Shown: one piece after another, positions 6,902 through 14,295 of the stretch
How positions within the stretch are numbered: position 1 is the stretch's first letter
Layout: each line of letters starts with the position of its first letter
Source of the DNA: Candidatus Paceibacterota bacterium
Lineage (GTDB): Bacteria; Patescibacteriota; Minisyncoccia; Phycocordibacterales; CAINVO01
Direction of reading: 5' to 3'
Assembly (NCBI GenBank): GCA_028714275.1
Contig: JAQTMP010000006.1
Span: 1 to 22,443, forward strand
DNA length: 22,443 nucleotides
Translations under genes and position numbers: made by a program
Notes under the pieces: model-generated
What the model saw: the letters and a program-made list of their open reading frames with translations, nothing else
Database searches by the model: none
What the model was told of the DNA's origin: nothing

Positions 6902-7671
6902 TTTCATACATTTTTCACCTTGTAGTTTACAATCCCTTATATAATGCACTGGTTTTTTTGATTGACGTCGTGCCAGGCCACAATGTGGGCGTGGTGGTTG
7001 TTTTACTGACCTGTATTGTCATGCTTATCCTCTTTCCCCTCTCCAGATCTTCAGTCAGAACCCAGCTCGAAATGAAATTGATGGAACCAGAGCTTGCTAA
7101 AATTCGTGAACGAAATAAAGGTAACAAACAGCAAGAAGCCCAAGAAATGATGGATTTCTACAAAAAGAACAAAATCAACCCTTTTTCAACAGTTTTTTTA
7201 ACTTTTATTCAGATCCCTATTATTTTGGGCCTTTATTTTATATTTTACAGGGGAGGCTTGCCTATTATTGATAAATCAATCCTATATTCCTTTGTTGCCA
7301 ATCCCTTGACGGTCAACATGCATTTTATTGGTATGGATATTGCCAAAGCAAGCATAGTTCTTGGTTTTTTAGCGGCCCTAACCCAGTTTTTTCAAGGGTG
7401 GTTTTCTGTCCCAGCCTTTACCCCAAGCCCAAAGTCGGCAGATTCTTCAGGGAAGCCATCTTTTAAGGACGACTTTGCTCGTAGCATGAACATCCAGATT
7501 CGCTATGTCATCCCGGTCTTTATTTTCCTTTTTTCTTTTAAAGTTTCAGGAGCGGTTTGTCTCTACTGGGCTACAAAAAGTATTTTTATGGTGGGGCAGG
7601 AGTTGGTAATACGCCACACTGTACGTAAACCTATTGAAAACAGGAACACAACAACTACTGCAGTAAGATAA
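6898..7671 (+). CDS. yidC: YidC/Oxa1-family membrane protein insertase
   Basis: It inserts and folds integral membrane proteins, alone or with Sec. The 257-residue protein is of the short type without the large periplasmic domain of Gram-negative YidC. The core shows a first helix around 30-47, then SRSSVRTQLEMKLMEPEL with the conserved hydrophilic-groove Arg (probably R54), a cytoplasmic helical hairpin (KIRERNKGNKQQEAQEMM, then YKKNKINPFSTVF), and further helices ending in SGAVCLYWATKSIF, the family's usual last-helix motif. The start overlaps the rnpA stop (ATGA). The C-terminal AVR and the TAA stop lie inside the left arm of the palindrome at 7658-7773. Confidence 0.95.
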   Translation: MISYIFHLVVYNPLYNALVFLIDVVPGHNVGVVVVLLTCIVMLILFPLSRSSVRTQLEMKLMEPELAKIRERNKGNKQQEAQEMMDFYKKNKINPFSTVFLTFIQIPIILGLYFIFYRGGLPIIDKSILYSFVANPLTVNMHFIGMDIAKASIVLGFLAALTQFFQGWFSVPAFTPSPKSADSSGKPSFKDDFARSMNIQIRYVIPVFIFLFSFKVSGAVCLYWATKSIFMVGQELVIRHTVRKPIENRNTTTTAVR

Positions 7672-7773
7672 AAGGCACTTGACGGAGACTTGCGAGCTCG
7701 ACGGAGCGAGCACGAGGAATTTTTTAGTAGAAAAATATCCGTGCTCCGGAAAGCGCCTTTTATCTTACTGCAG
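7658..7773. repeat. 116-bp imperfect palindrome with perfect 19-bp arms over the stops of two convergent genes
   Basis: The left arm CTGCAGTAAGATAAAAGGC (7658-7676) is the exact reverse complement of 7755-7773. The interior also folds: CTT/AAG, tandem GA/GA, CGGAG/CTCCG, GAGCACG (7708-7714) with CGTGCTC (7740-7746), and a GGA..TTTTT / AAAAA..TCC inner stem with an AGTAG loop. The left half has an extra stretch with a repeated GACGGAG. Both yidC and the 455-residue protein gene end in GCA-GTA-AGA-TAA within the arms. It can act as a bidirectional terminator. A palindromic repeat element is another possibility. Confidence 0.8.
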
Positions 7774-9127
7774 GGGTAGATGTGTTTGTTGGAAGATTTA
7801 ATACCCAAGGTGTGAGAGTAGTCTTATCAACAAAAACCAGCGCATCTTCGGCGGTATCAAGTGAAGGGTAGGTCACGTCAAGTGAAGCCCCGGTGACGAC
7901 GTCCTGAGGGCGAACAATAACTTTACTTTCACCTGTGGTGGTGTTGATAGACCAGATTGTATCTGAAAAAGCTACATATCCTTGATACCAGGCATCTGGG
8001 TAGATGGCTGAAGGCGGGTTGTTTGGGATAGCACAGTACAAAATATTGTTGTCCTGACTCCAGGCACATTTTTCTGGCAAAGTATGGATAAATAATTTTT
8101 GCAAAATATTAGTATCGGGTTGATAAAGACTCATATTGATCACTCCCCCGTCAGTATTTTCTGCATACAAAACTTTTTTTCCATTAGGTGAGACAAGAGA
8201 GGTGAGGCCTTTTATACCCCCAAGAATTTTTGAAAAGGTTTTTGTTTGAGGATTAAGAAAGTATAAGTATCCCGGCACTGTACCCGAAGGTTTGGTTGTC
8301 ATGGCAATAACCTTTGAATTTACCCAATCAACTAGCCATTCCTTGAGCGGAGAATCAAAAACAACACTTTGTTTTGTGCCGTCTGGTTTAGAAATAATCC
8401 CTCTAGGGCTAGTATTTAAAACATAGAACATCTGATCTCTTGTTGGGGACAAGGTTAAAGCCGTGATCTCGAAAGGTAAAGGTGAAGAGGTTAAAATACT
8501 TTCAGTCGAATTAAACAAATTTTGTCCCGGGGTTGAGGTTGAAACTGTTGATGTGGCTGGCTGGACACTGACAAACTCATTTTTTATAACATCAGTATCA
8601 TTGATAAGCGAACGATAAATATAAGCATCCCCTGTTGCATTTGCCACATAAGCTTCATAAATCTTTGGTTTAGTGGTGTTGGTCACACGAGTGATTTGAA
8701 GGGTGCTGGTGGCTGCTTCAAAAATATTGCCCGTAGCTCTGTCTACAAAACGGATGAATGTTTCCAAATTTTTAACCACTTTTGTCTTTTGAGTAGAGCT
8801 GGCGGTGCTTGTCGAAGTCACTATTCTTTGAATAAAATCAATCCCTGCCACAGGCGACGTAGAAAGTTGTCTTAGTTGGGGAATGGCCAAATTTTGTTCT
8901 CCAAAACCCGAGGTGGCATCTGTGGTGCTTGAGACAAAAGGGGTGCCAGAGTTTTGGCTAGGGCTATTTTTTCCAAAAGAAAGAAAATCGAAGAGACTTT
9001 TTTGGGTCTGAGCTGTTGATCCTCCTGTTGTGTTTGGTCTGGCAACGTACCAGTAGACGCCAAACAACCCCCCAAAAACCAAAATGGAGATGGCTACGAC
9101 GAGTGTAATAAACTTACCTCGAGACAT
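7760..9127 (-). CDS. Membrane-anchored extracytoplasmic protein, beta-propeller-like, function unknown
   Basis: The 455-residue product (ATG at 9127) starts MSRGKFITLVV with one transmembrane helix at about 5-27, then a Ser/Thr/Gly-rich linker and a large outside domain. This domain has repeated short strands with motifs such as LTLSPTRDQMFYVL, SPNGKKVLYAENTDGG and CAWSQDNNILYCA, which look like blades of a WD40/TolB-type propeller (judged by eye). No catalytic residues are recognised. It is the last gene of the minus-strand cluster, after the two pilin-like genes, and has its own TACAAT box 8 nt before the ATG. The open frame begins at 9178, but the extra residues precede the natural membrane-anchor start. 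The C-terminal AVR and stop lie in the palindrome arm shared with yidC. It is likely a surface component or accessory of the secretion machine. Confidence 0.8.
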   Translation of the reverse strand: MSRGKFITLVVAISILVFGGLFGVYWYVARPNTTGGSTAQTQKSLFDFLSFGKNSPSQNSGTPFVSSTTDATSGFGEQNLAIPQLRQLSTSPVAGIDFIQRIVTSTSTASSTQKTKVVKNLETFIRFVDRATGNIFEAATSTLQITRVTNTTKPKIYEAYVANATGDAYIYRSLINDTDVIKNEFVSVQPATSTVSTSTPGQNLFNSTESILTSSPLPFEITALTLSPTRDQMFYVLNTSPRGIISKPDGTKQSVVFDSPLKEWLVDWVNSKVIAMTTKPSGTVPGYLYFLNPQTKTFSKILGGIKGLTSLVSPNGKKVLYAENTDGGVINMSLYQPDTNILQKLFIHTLPEKCAWSQDNNILYCAIPNNPPSAIYPDAWYQGYVAFSDTIWSINTTTGESKVIVRPQDVVTGASLDVTYPSLDTAEDALVFVDKTTLTPWVLNLPTNTSTPAVR

Positions 9128-9135
9128 ATAGTTAT

Positions 9136-9141
9136 ATTGTA
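9136..9141 (-). promoter_or_regulatory. -10 box for the 455-residue protein gene (TACAAT)
   Basis: TACAAT on the minus strand ends 8 nt before the ATG at 9127, inside the 53-base gap after the pilin-like gene. No -35 and no Shine-Dalgarno were recognised. Confidence 0.45.
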
Positions 9142-9180
9142 TCGTAAATTGGATTAAATAAAAACTAAAAAAATGCAAAA

Positions 9181-10002
9181 CTATGGATAAACCACACTCC
9201 AGCTGTTTCCGGTATCTATGAAAATTGAACCATCTGACATCACATACCCACCGTTGGCATTTTGCTGGACATAGTTTGAAAGAATATAATCTTGAAGAAC
9301 GGTGTCATTTTGAAGATTGACAATGGGCTTGCCTATCCCTGGGCTGGTCACCCCTAAAACGGTCAGATTTGAGTCCCCGGTGTTGTTGGCCAAATCAACC
9401 AAACCACTTACCCCGCTTTGTCCAACAGTTGAGATATTATTACAGCCAAAAGTTTGGCCAAAAGTACAAGGCTGTTGAGCGATATTTACACCATTAGTGA
9501 GTAAATAGGCTCTGGCATTGTCTTCATTGTTAAAATAACTGGCCTGATCAGCGGCCGAGCCTCCAATAGGCTGAATACCAGAGGCCCCCGTATTTGGAGG
9601 ACTGAAGGCATTGAAGCCTGTTGATGGGTTTGGAGTGCCAATGGGTGAGGTCGCAAACAACTGGTTATTCGCCGTTGCCGGAGTCCCCGCCGTCCCGTTC
9701 ACTTGAGATATACTCAAATTCAAATTCAAAAGCTTAGGGTTGATAGTATTCAAGATAATAAATGACATCAAAGCCAAGACTAGCCCCCAAATAGCTGACC
9801 AAATCCTATCCTTCCCCTCCTCTTTACTCCCAATAGCCTCAGAGGTCATATATTGAATGCCACCAACCACTATCATAATAACTGCCAACACTCCTGCAGC
9901 TGCAATTCCCAACTTGTACATACTGTTTAGATAGGTAGGAAAATCCACCGGAGTAGCACTTACAAAATTTCCAATGTTGGTGAGAGGGGTGTAGGGTTGC
10001 AT
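9181..10002 (-). CDS. VirB2/TrbC-type pilin-like protein with degenerate M15/VanY-like C-terminal domain
   Basis: The product has 273 residues. Residues 1-118 are identical to those of the neighbouring paralogue: two hydrophobic helices (about 31-49 and 67-87) around the loop GGIQYMTSEAIGSKEEGK and the exit NTINPKLLNL, the usual pattern of small TrbC/VirB2-like pilins in Patescibacteria. After a Gly/Pro/Ser linker comes a domain at about 157-273 with Cys179 and Cys187, ARAYLLTNGVNI, STVGQSGVSGLVDLANNT, VLGVTSPGIGKPIVNL, DTVLQDYI and FIDTGNSWSV. By eye this follows small D-Ala-D-Ala carboxypeptidase-like (M15/VanY) domains, where a GH..GP motif and an Asp bind zinc. Here the His appears to be lost and the Asp replaced (VNL), so it is probably inactive and may only bind wall peptide. 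No Shine-Dalgarno and no own promoter were seen, so it is probably cotranscribed with the paralogue 20 bases upstream. Confidence 0.85.
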   Translation of the reverse strand: MQPYTPLTNIGNFVSATPVDFPTYLNSMYKLGIAAAGVLAVIMIVVGGIQYMTSEAIGSKEEGKDRIWSAIWGLVLALMSFIILNTINPKLLNLNLSISQVNGTAGTPATANNQLFATSPIGTPNPSTGFNAFSPPNTGASGIQPIGGSAADQASYFNNEDNARAYLLTNGVNIAQQPCTFGQTFGCNNISTVGQSGVSGLVDLANNTGDSNLTVLGVTSPGIGKPIVNLQNDTVLQDYILSNYVQQNANGGYVMSDGSIFIDTGNSWSVVYP

Positions 10003-10003
10003 G
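9650..10003. repeat. Copy 1 of a 354-bp perfect direct repeat (pilin 5' module)
   Basis: It is base-for-base identical, as read by eye, to 10495-10848. It covers codons 1-118 of the pilin-like gene plus one base before the ATG. Identity stops abruptly at both ends. Confidence 0.95.
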
Positions 10004-10006
10004 TTA

Positions 10007-10024
10007 AATCTTTGTCTAAAGATT
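10007..10024 (-). terminator. Small hairpin between the two pilin-like genes
   Basis: AATCTTT and AAAGATT form a 7-bp AT-rich stem with a 4-nt loop, overlapping the stop of the upstream gene and ending just before the next ATG. It is too weak for a full terminator. It could reduce read-through or protect the mRNA end. Confidence 0.25.
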
Positions 10025-10847
10025 AAGGATAAAATGTGAAAGTAACATTATCAGGATTGGCGGCGTCGCGCGTGCCGTCCGTTGCCCCTATGGCCATACC
10101 AGCAGCCCGAGACATCTCTCCGTATCCCCCAGTGCTCGGACCGTGATCCCCAACAATTCCCCACACCTGTTTTCCTGTAGTATTGTCTTGGATAAGCACC
10201 GGTGTTCCTAAAGGAATGCTCGAACCGATGGGCACTACTACATACACATCAGTATTTGCATCAAGACTTTGACCGTTTGGTTGGTATGAGGTTTGGTTTT
10301 GGTGATACAAATCAAAATATGGAGGCTGTCCAATCCCATCAGTGTCGATTTTTACATTGTTGACAGTGGCCGTTTGTCCTCCGCCTGGCGCGGGAGAAAG
10401 ACTATCAGCGGTTGGGGCTTGTCCGGGCAAGCCATAAGCCCCCGTTAAGGCATTGTAACCAGTATAGGGATTGACCCCCGCCGTTCCTGTAGTCGTCGCA
10501 AACAACTGGTTATTCGCCGTTGCCGGAGTCCCCGCCGTCCCGTTCACTTGAGATATACTCAAATTCAAATTCAAAAGCTTAGGGTTGATAGTATTCAAGA
10601 TAATAAATGACATCAAAGCCAAGACTAGCCCCCAAATAGCTGACCAAATCCTATCCTTCCCCTCCTCTTTACTCCCAATAGCCTCAGAGGTCATATATTG
10701 AATGCCACCAACCACTATCATAATAACTGCCAACACTCCTGCAGCTGCAATTCCCAACTTGTACATACTGTTTAGATAGGTAGGAAAATCCACCGGAGTA
10801 GCACTTACAAAATTTCCAATGTTGGTGAGAGGGGTGTAGGGTTGCAT
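10023..10847 (-). CDS. VirB2/TrbC-type pilin-like protein with GH75 chitosanase-like C-terminal domain
   Basis: The product has 274 residues. The N-terminal 118 residues are the same two-helix pilin module as in the downstream paralogue. A Gly/Pro/Ala linker (about 119-160) leads to a domain at about 164-274 with KIDTDGIGQPPYF, SLDANTDVYVVVP, IPLGTPVLIQDNTTGKQVWG, IVGDHGPSTGGYGEMSRAAG and ending FTFYP. This order (D-x-DG, a Y-V-V-P strand, a strand ending in IVGDxGP, then GE-S-x-A helix) matches the GH75 chitosanase core as I remember it. The Asp/Glu pair that would be catalytic is present (D234, E244). It probably acts outside the membrane on a beta-1,4-linked amino-sugar polymer such as peptidoglycan glycan, chitosan-like material or a host polysaccharide. 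It lies 17 bases downstream of the secreted Ig-like gene, with no Shine-Dalgarno. Confidence 0.85.
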   Translation of the reverse strand: MQPYTPLTNIGNFVSATPVDFPTYLNSMYKLGIAAAGVLAVIMIVVGGIQYMTSEAIGSKEEGKDRIWSAIWGLVLALMSFIILNTINPKLLNLNLSISQVNGTAGTPATANNQLFATTTGTAGVNPYTGYNALTGAYGLPGQAPTADSLSPAPGGGQTATVNNVKIDTDGIGQPPYFDLYHQNQTSYQPNGQSLDANTDVYVVVPIGSSIPLGTPVLIQDNTTGKQVWGIVGDHGPSTGGYGEMSRAAGMAIGATDGTRDAANPDNVTFTFYP

Positions 10848-10848
10848 G
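10495..10848. repeat. Copy 2 of the 354-bp perfect direct repeat (pilin 5' module)
   Basis: It is identical to 9650-10003 at an offset of 845 bases. No inverted termini, transposase or target duplication is visible, so duplication or gene conversion explains it better than a mobile element. Confidence 0.95.
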
Positions 10849-10864
10849 GGGATGTTTTGTAGGG

Positions 10865-11893
10865 TTATTTTCCAATCAAAAACGAGATAGCGTTGGCAGC
10901 TTGTTCCAAAAGCTTGTCGGTACTATTGATCTGGACAGCTATATCAGACTGACCTTTTTCTTTGGTGGCCTGACGAAAGACAACTTCATTTTGATTTGTG
11001 GGAACATCGATTGAATTGTTGTTGATCGACCAAGCATAGCCCAAAGTCGAACCATTTTTGGCATTGGTTCCAAAAAAATATGGGTAGGCGGCTACTTTTA
11101 CCTCAGCTTGATTGAGATTGTATGAGCCTTGAAGGGCCCGATTGAATAAAATTCCATAAAGAGGATTGTCTTCATACAGAGCGACTTGAGGGTCTCCAGG
11201 AATAAGATCGACATCGTTGGCCGCTTTGGTAGATGAATCCTGGGCCGAAGAAACTTCCACTGCCACATTGTCAGGCTTGGTAAGAATGTTGCCAGTGACA
11301 TCGAAATAATTTATGCCAAAGCCGGATTTGTCTGCATAAGCGGTGTAATTTTTCTTCCAATTATAAATAATGTTTGAACGACTGACTTGAGAGCCATTTG
11401 AAATAAGAGTAGGCAGAGCCACTACTCTCACGTTGTCTTGATATGAGTAGAGAGCCTTACCTTTATAAAAAGGAGGGGTATATGAGTCCGCTTCCCAAAT
11501 CAGATCTACATCGGCAGGAGCAATAGTGACGCTGCGAGTAAAGGCAGGGCCGTTTATAGGGGTGACGGTGATGTCAATTTTCGTCACTTTGCCTATTGGG
11601 CCAGCGTTTAAATTTAAAGATTTGAGACCAGTGCCGCTGGTGAAAGTTTTTCCATTGACTGCCCATGACACATTGGCCCGATCGAGGTCGATGCCAAAAG
11701 CTTCGATGGAAACGGAAACAGAATCGTTCGGTTTGGGAATCTCAGGGTCAACGGTGACGGTGGCTTGTTCTTGGATCTCAGGAATTTGTGAGGTGATGTC
11801 TGGACTTTGTTGGGCAAAGGCCAAAAAAGGAGAGAATGCGAGTATGGAACCCACACTAAAAGAGAAAACATGAGTAAGAAAATTATTCTTCAT
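10865..11893 (-). CDS. Secreted Ig-like-repeat protein of the secretion cluster, function unknown
   Basis: The 342-residue product starts MKNNFLTHVFSFSVGSILAF with a Sec signal peptide likely cut after AFA (near residue 28). The mature part is beta-rich. A first domain (TVTVDPEIPKPNDSVSVSIEA, ending VTPINGPAFTRSVTIAPADV) looks like an Ig or cadherin-like fold, followed by a second with VDLIPGDPQVALYEDNPLYG. No catalytic motif is seen. An upstream in-frame ATG exists at 11899, but the ATG at 11893 is 7 nt after TGGTACTAT and is preferred. It sits between the two-helix membrane protein and the pilin-like pair. A structural or adhesive role outside the membrane is a guess from context. Confidence 0.75.
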   Translation of the reverse strand: MKNNFLTHVFSFSVGSILAFSPFLAFAQQSPDITSQIPEIQEQATVTVDPEIPKPNDSVSVSIEAFGIDLDRANVSWAVNGKTFTSGTGLKSLNLNAGPIGKVTKIDITVTPINGPAFTRSVTIAPADVDLIWEADSYTPPFYKGKALYSYQDNVRVVALPTLISNGSQVSRSNIIYNWKKNYTAYADKSGFGINYFDVTGNILTKPDNVAVEVSSAQDSSTKAANDVDLIPGDPQVALYEDNPLYGILFNRALQGSYNLNQAEVKVAAYPYFFGTNAKNGSTLGYAWSINNNSIDVPTNQNEVVFRQATKEKGQSDIAVQINSTDKLLEQAANAISFLIGK

Positions 11894-11900
11894 CCTCATA

Positions 11901-11909
11901 ATAGTACCA
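11901..11909 (-). promoter_or_regulatory. Extended -10-like box TGGTACTAT before the secreted Ig-like gene
   Basis: On the minus strand TGGTACTAT ends 7 nt before the ATG at 11893, in the short gap after the preceding stop codon. It would permit a leaderless mRNA for the Ig-like gene and the pilin-like genes behind it. Confidence 0.4.
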
Positions 11910-11911
11910 CA

Positions 11912-12424
11912 CTAGGCTGCCTCCTGGTATTCGTCACTATCCCCTTGATTGTTGGCCGGCTGGTTTCTGAAACGATTTGGTTTTTCATCTGACGCACCTT
12001 CAGGGCGGAAACGGTTTGGCCGAATGATTTTACTTTCAGCGCCGGCATTTTTTTGATTTTGAATTTTATCTTGCTCTCTAGAGGCTTGGATAACCGCTCT
12101 AACCATCCCAGGAAAGCCAGGCTGCGGAAGGCCTTCTTTTTGAGGAAAAATAGGCAATAGATCAATAATCGGGATTAAAGCCACAATATCTCTTAAAATA
12201 AAAACTTTAAAAATAGTGGGGTCGGTAATCTTGACGTTTTTGGTGGTAAACCAAAATATATATACAGCTGTCATGACAGCCATAAAGATGATACTGATGA
12301 TTTCTCCTACTAAAAACCAGTCTCCGACTATGTTTATCACAAAATCAAGAGCATAGACGCACCAAGCGGCTCCTTCCATAAGAGTCTCGTCACCAGTTGA
12401 AATACGTTGTTGAGATGCAGACAT
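11912..12424 (-). CDS. Two-helix membrane protein of the T4SS-like cluster, function unknown
   Basis: The 170-residue protein has one strong hydrophobic helix at about 37-60 (VGEIISIIFMAVMTAVYIFWF) and a second at about 73-92 (IFKVFILRDIVALIPIIDLLPIF). The C-terminal tail of about 70 residues is charged, Asn/Arg/Pro-rich and probably disordered and cytoplasmic (EKPNRFRNQPANNQGD). It begins 11 bases after the VirB4 stop with no Shine-Dalgarno, so it is likely part of the same mRNA. I do not recognise a named family. The position suggests an inner-membrane platform or coupling subunit. Confidence 0.75.
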   Translation of the reverse strand: MSASQQRISTGDETLMEGAAWCVYALDFVINIVGDWFLVGEIISIIFMAVMTAVYIFWFTTKNVKITDPTIFKVFILRDIVALIPIIDLLPIFPQKEGLPQPGFPGMVRAVIQASREQDKIQNQKNAGAESKIIRPNRFRPEGASDEKPNRFRNQPANNQGDSDEYQEAA

Positions 12425-12435
12425 AAAGTAGCGTT

Positions 12436-14256
12436 TTAAGCGTTCCCTTTATCGAGTAAATCTTCTTTGGCTTTTTTCATGGCCAAGATCTGACTAGGAT
12501 TGGAGGTGATGATCTGGTCTTCAGTGTACGAAGCAATCACTTTGATAGCGACGTGTTTGAGACCGGCAAAAAAGATGCCTTCACCCACATCGGATTCAAG
12601 TAAGAGAAATTTTTCTTCTTCAGTGAGATTGAAAGTTTTTTGGATGACATCAATAGAAGAGGGAGACTGCTTGAGTAGGACCTGGATAGATGAGTTGGTA
12701 ATAATCGGCAGACCGTAAGGAGAAGCCAAGAAGTCCTCTACGTCCTGGGTGATAGTGGCAAGACCTAAGTAATATTTACGCCCTCGTTTTGCCAAACCAA
12801 GCAGGAAGCTAGCCGTATCCTCTGATTTCATCATCCACCAAGCCTCGTCGATGACAAGGAGGCGTTTACGTAAATCTTTGCGCACAGCATTCCAAATAAA
12901 GTGCATGACGATATACATAGCGATTGGTTTGAGCTCGTCTTCCATATCGCGGAGTGAAAACACCACAAATTTTTTATTGATATCGACATTGGTTGGACGG
13001 TTGATAAAACCAGCCCAAGTCCCTTTGGTATATTTTGTTAGACGCTGCACTAGGCTCTCTCCTCCCTCCATGCCCGCAAGCACTAGCTCAAAATCAGACA
13101 TAAGAGGCGGCTCGATGGTGGCAAAGTTGGACTCTGGAGTAATGTCCCTGAGGGCGTAGGTTTCACTGATGGCGCGGTCGATGATGGAATCCTCTTCGGG
13201 GCTCAAACCTCCAAGCATGATGCGGAAAAGACCCACGAGGTTGATAATATTTGAGCGGAGGACGTCGGCGGCGGACTCGTCTTCTCGAGCGATTGGTAGG
13301 TCAAAAGGATTGATATGGTGTTCAGACGTGAGAGAAATATTAAAATAGCGGCCGCCTGTGGCTTCAGCCATATATTCGTATTCACGTTCTGGATCAAGGA
13401 CGATGACTTCGGTATCAAACATCAAAGTGCGCAAAATTTCGAGCTTGGTGGCGTAGGATTTTCCCGATCCGGCCTTGGCGAAGGTCACAGAGTTGTAGTT
13501 TTCTAGTGAAAATCTGTCGAAAAGAATGAGGCTGGAGTTGTGTCGGTTGATGCCATAAAGAATTCCTTTATCTGAGGTAAGATCAAAAGAAATAAAAGGA
13601 AAAAGACTTGAGAGAGGCGAAGAGTTGAGTTTTGAGTGCACCGCTAGCTCGTCCGTAGCAATAGGCAAAATACTCTTGTAGCCTTGCTCCTGCTGAAAAA
13701 GGGCAGGCTTTATGTAGACCAAGCTGGCCTCGAGAATGGATTTTATTTCAGATTCTATTTTATCAAGCTCGCCATCTGTATCCGCGTATATGGAAATATA
13801 AAGACCCACATCAAAGATACGTTCCTGGGCTTGTTGGAGATTGTCGCGGAGATTTTCGAGATCTTGATAGGCGGTGTCGAGCATCGGGTCTCGCACCAGG
13901 CCTTTTTCCTCCCGAATGTGAATCTGGCTCTGAACCTCAGCCACTTTTTTCTGAAATTGGCGCAAGACCCGGGAAGTCTCAATAGGATGAATAAAAATCG
14001 AGACATCAAAAATCTTGTCGAGGTTGATAATAGGAGCAAACCAGCTTTCAGTCAGATAGCGGGGATAAGAAATGACAAAAAAGGTTCGGACGATTTTGTC
14101 GCCAAGATTGAGGGCTCGCGGAGTGATCTTGAGAGCAGAAGGTGCAATAACATCCTGGAGCTCAAGCACTCCAGACTGATAAATCTCCTGAGGCAGGATA
14201 GAAGTAATAACTGGCGCGGTCTTGGGTTTTGGTTTTATAAAATCAAGGAGTGACAT
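12436..14256 (-). CDS. virB4: VirB4/TraC-family type IV secretion ATPase
   Basis: This is the membrane-associated hexameric ATPase that drives pilus assembly and substrate transfer in type IV secretion systems. The product has 606 residues. Walker A is AKAGSGKS (260-267, Lys266) and Walker B is LLVIDEAWWMM (Asp470, Glu471). The arginine-rich AKRGRKYYLGLATITQDVEDF and SIQVLLKQSP follow, both typical of VirB4/TraC. The N-terminal 250 residues carry a coiled-coil-like segment (QFQKKVAEVQSQIHIREEKG). The protein is shorter than the usual roughly 800 residues, and the missing N-terminal part is encoded by the separate, frameshifted gene just upstream. The two 10-bp TTTACTTATT repeats in the 39-base gap upstream (14268-14277 and 14282-14291) have no known meaning. 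Confidence 0.93.
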   Translation of the reverse strand: MSLLDFIKPKPKTAPVITSILPQEIYQSGVLELQDVIAPSALKITPRALNLGDKIVRTFFVISYPRYLTESWFAPIINLDKIFDVSIFIHPIETSRVLRQFQKKVAEVQSQIHIREEKGLVRDPMLDTAYQDLENLRDNLQQAQERIFDVGLYISIYADTDGELDKIESEIKSILEASLVYIKPALFQQEQGYKSILPIATDELAVHSKLNSSPLSSLFPFISFDLTSDKGILYGINRHNSSLILFDRFSLENYNSVTFAKAGSGKSYATKLEILRTLMFDTEVIVLDPEREYEYMAEATGGRYFNISLTSEHHINPFDLPIAREDESAADVLRSNIINLVGLFRIMLGGLSPEEDSIIDRAISETYALRDITPESNFATIEPPLMSDFELVLAGMEGGESLVQRLTKYTKGTWAGFINRPTNVDINKKFVVFSLRDMEDELKPIAMYIVMHFIWNAVRKDLRKRLLVIDEAWWMMKSEDTASFLLGLAKRGRKYYLGLATITQDVEDFLASPYGLPIITNSSIQVLLKQSPSSIDVIQKTFNLTEEEKFLLLESDVGEGIFFAGLKHVAIKVIASYTEDQIITSNPSQILAMKKAKEDLLDKGNA

Positions 14257-14295
14257 GTTTTTGTTTTTTTACTTATTACTCTTTACTTATTGCCC

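Noticed and set aside
9650..10848. Insertion sequence or transposon as the source of the 354-bp repeat
   Set aside because: There is no transposase, no inverted ends and no target duplication, and the repeat starts at the gene start. Duplication or gene conversion fits better.
13684..14253. Long open frame on the plus strand opposite virB4
   Set aside because: It is antisense to a confident gene and has no family features, so it is a shadow frame. The same applies to other long frames opposite the minus-strand cluster.
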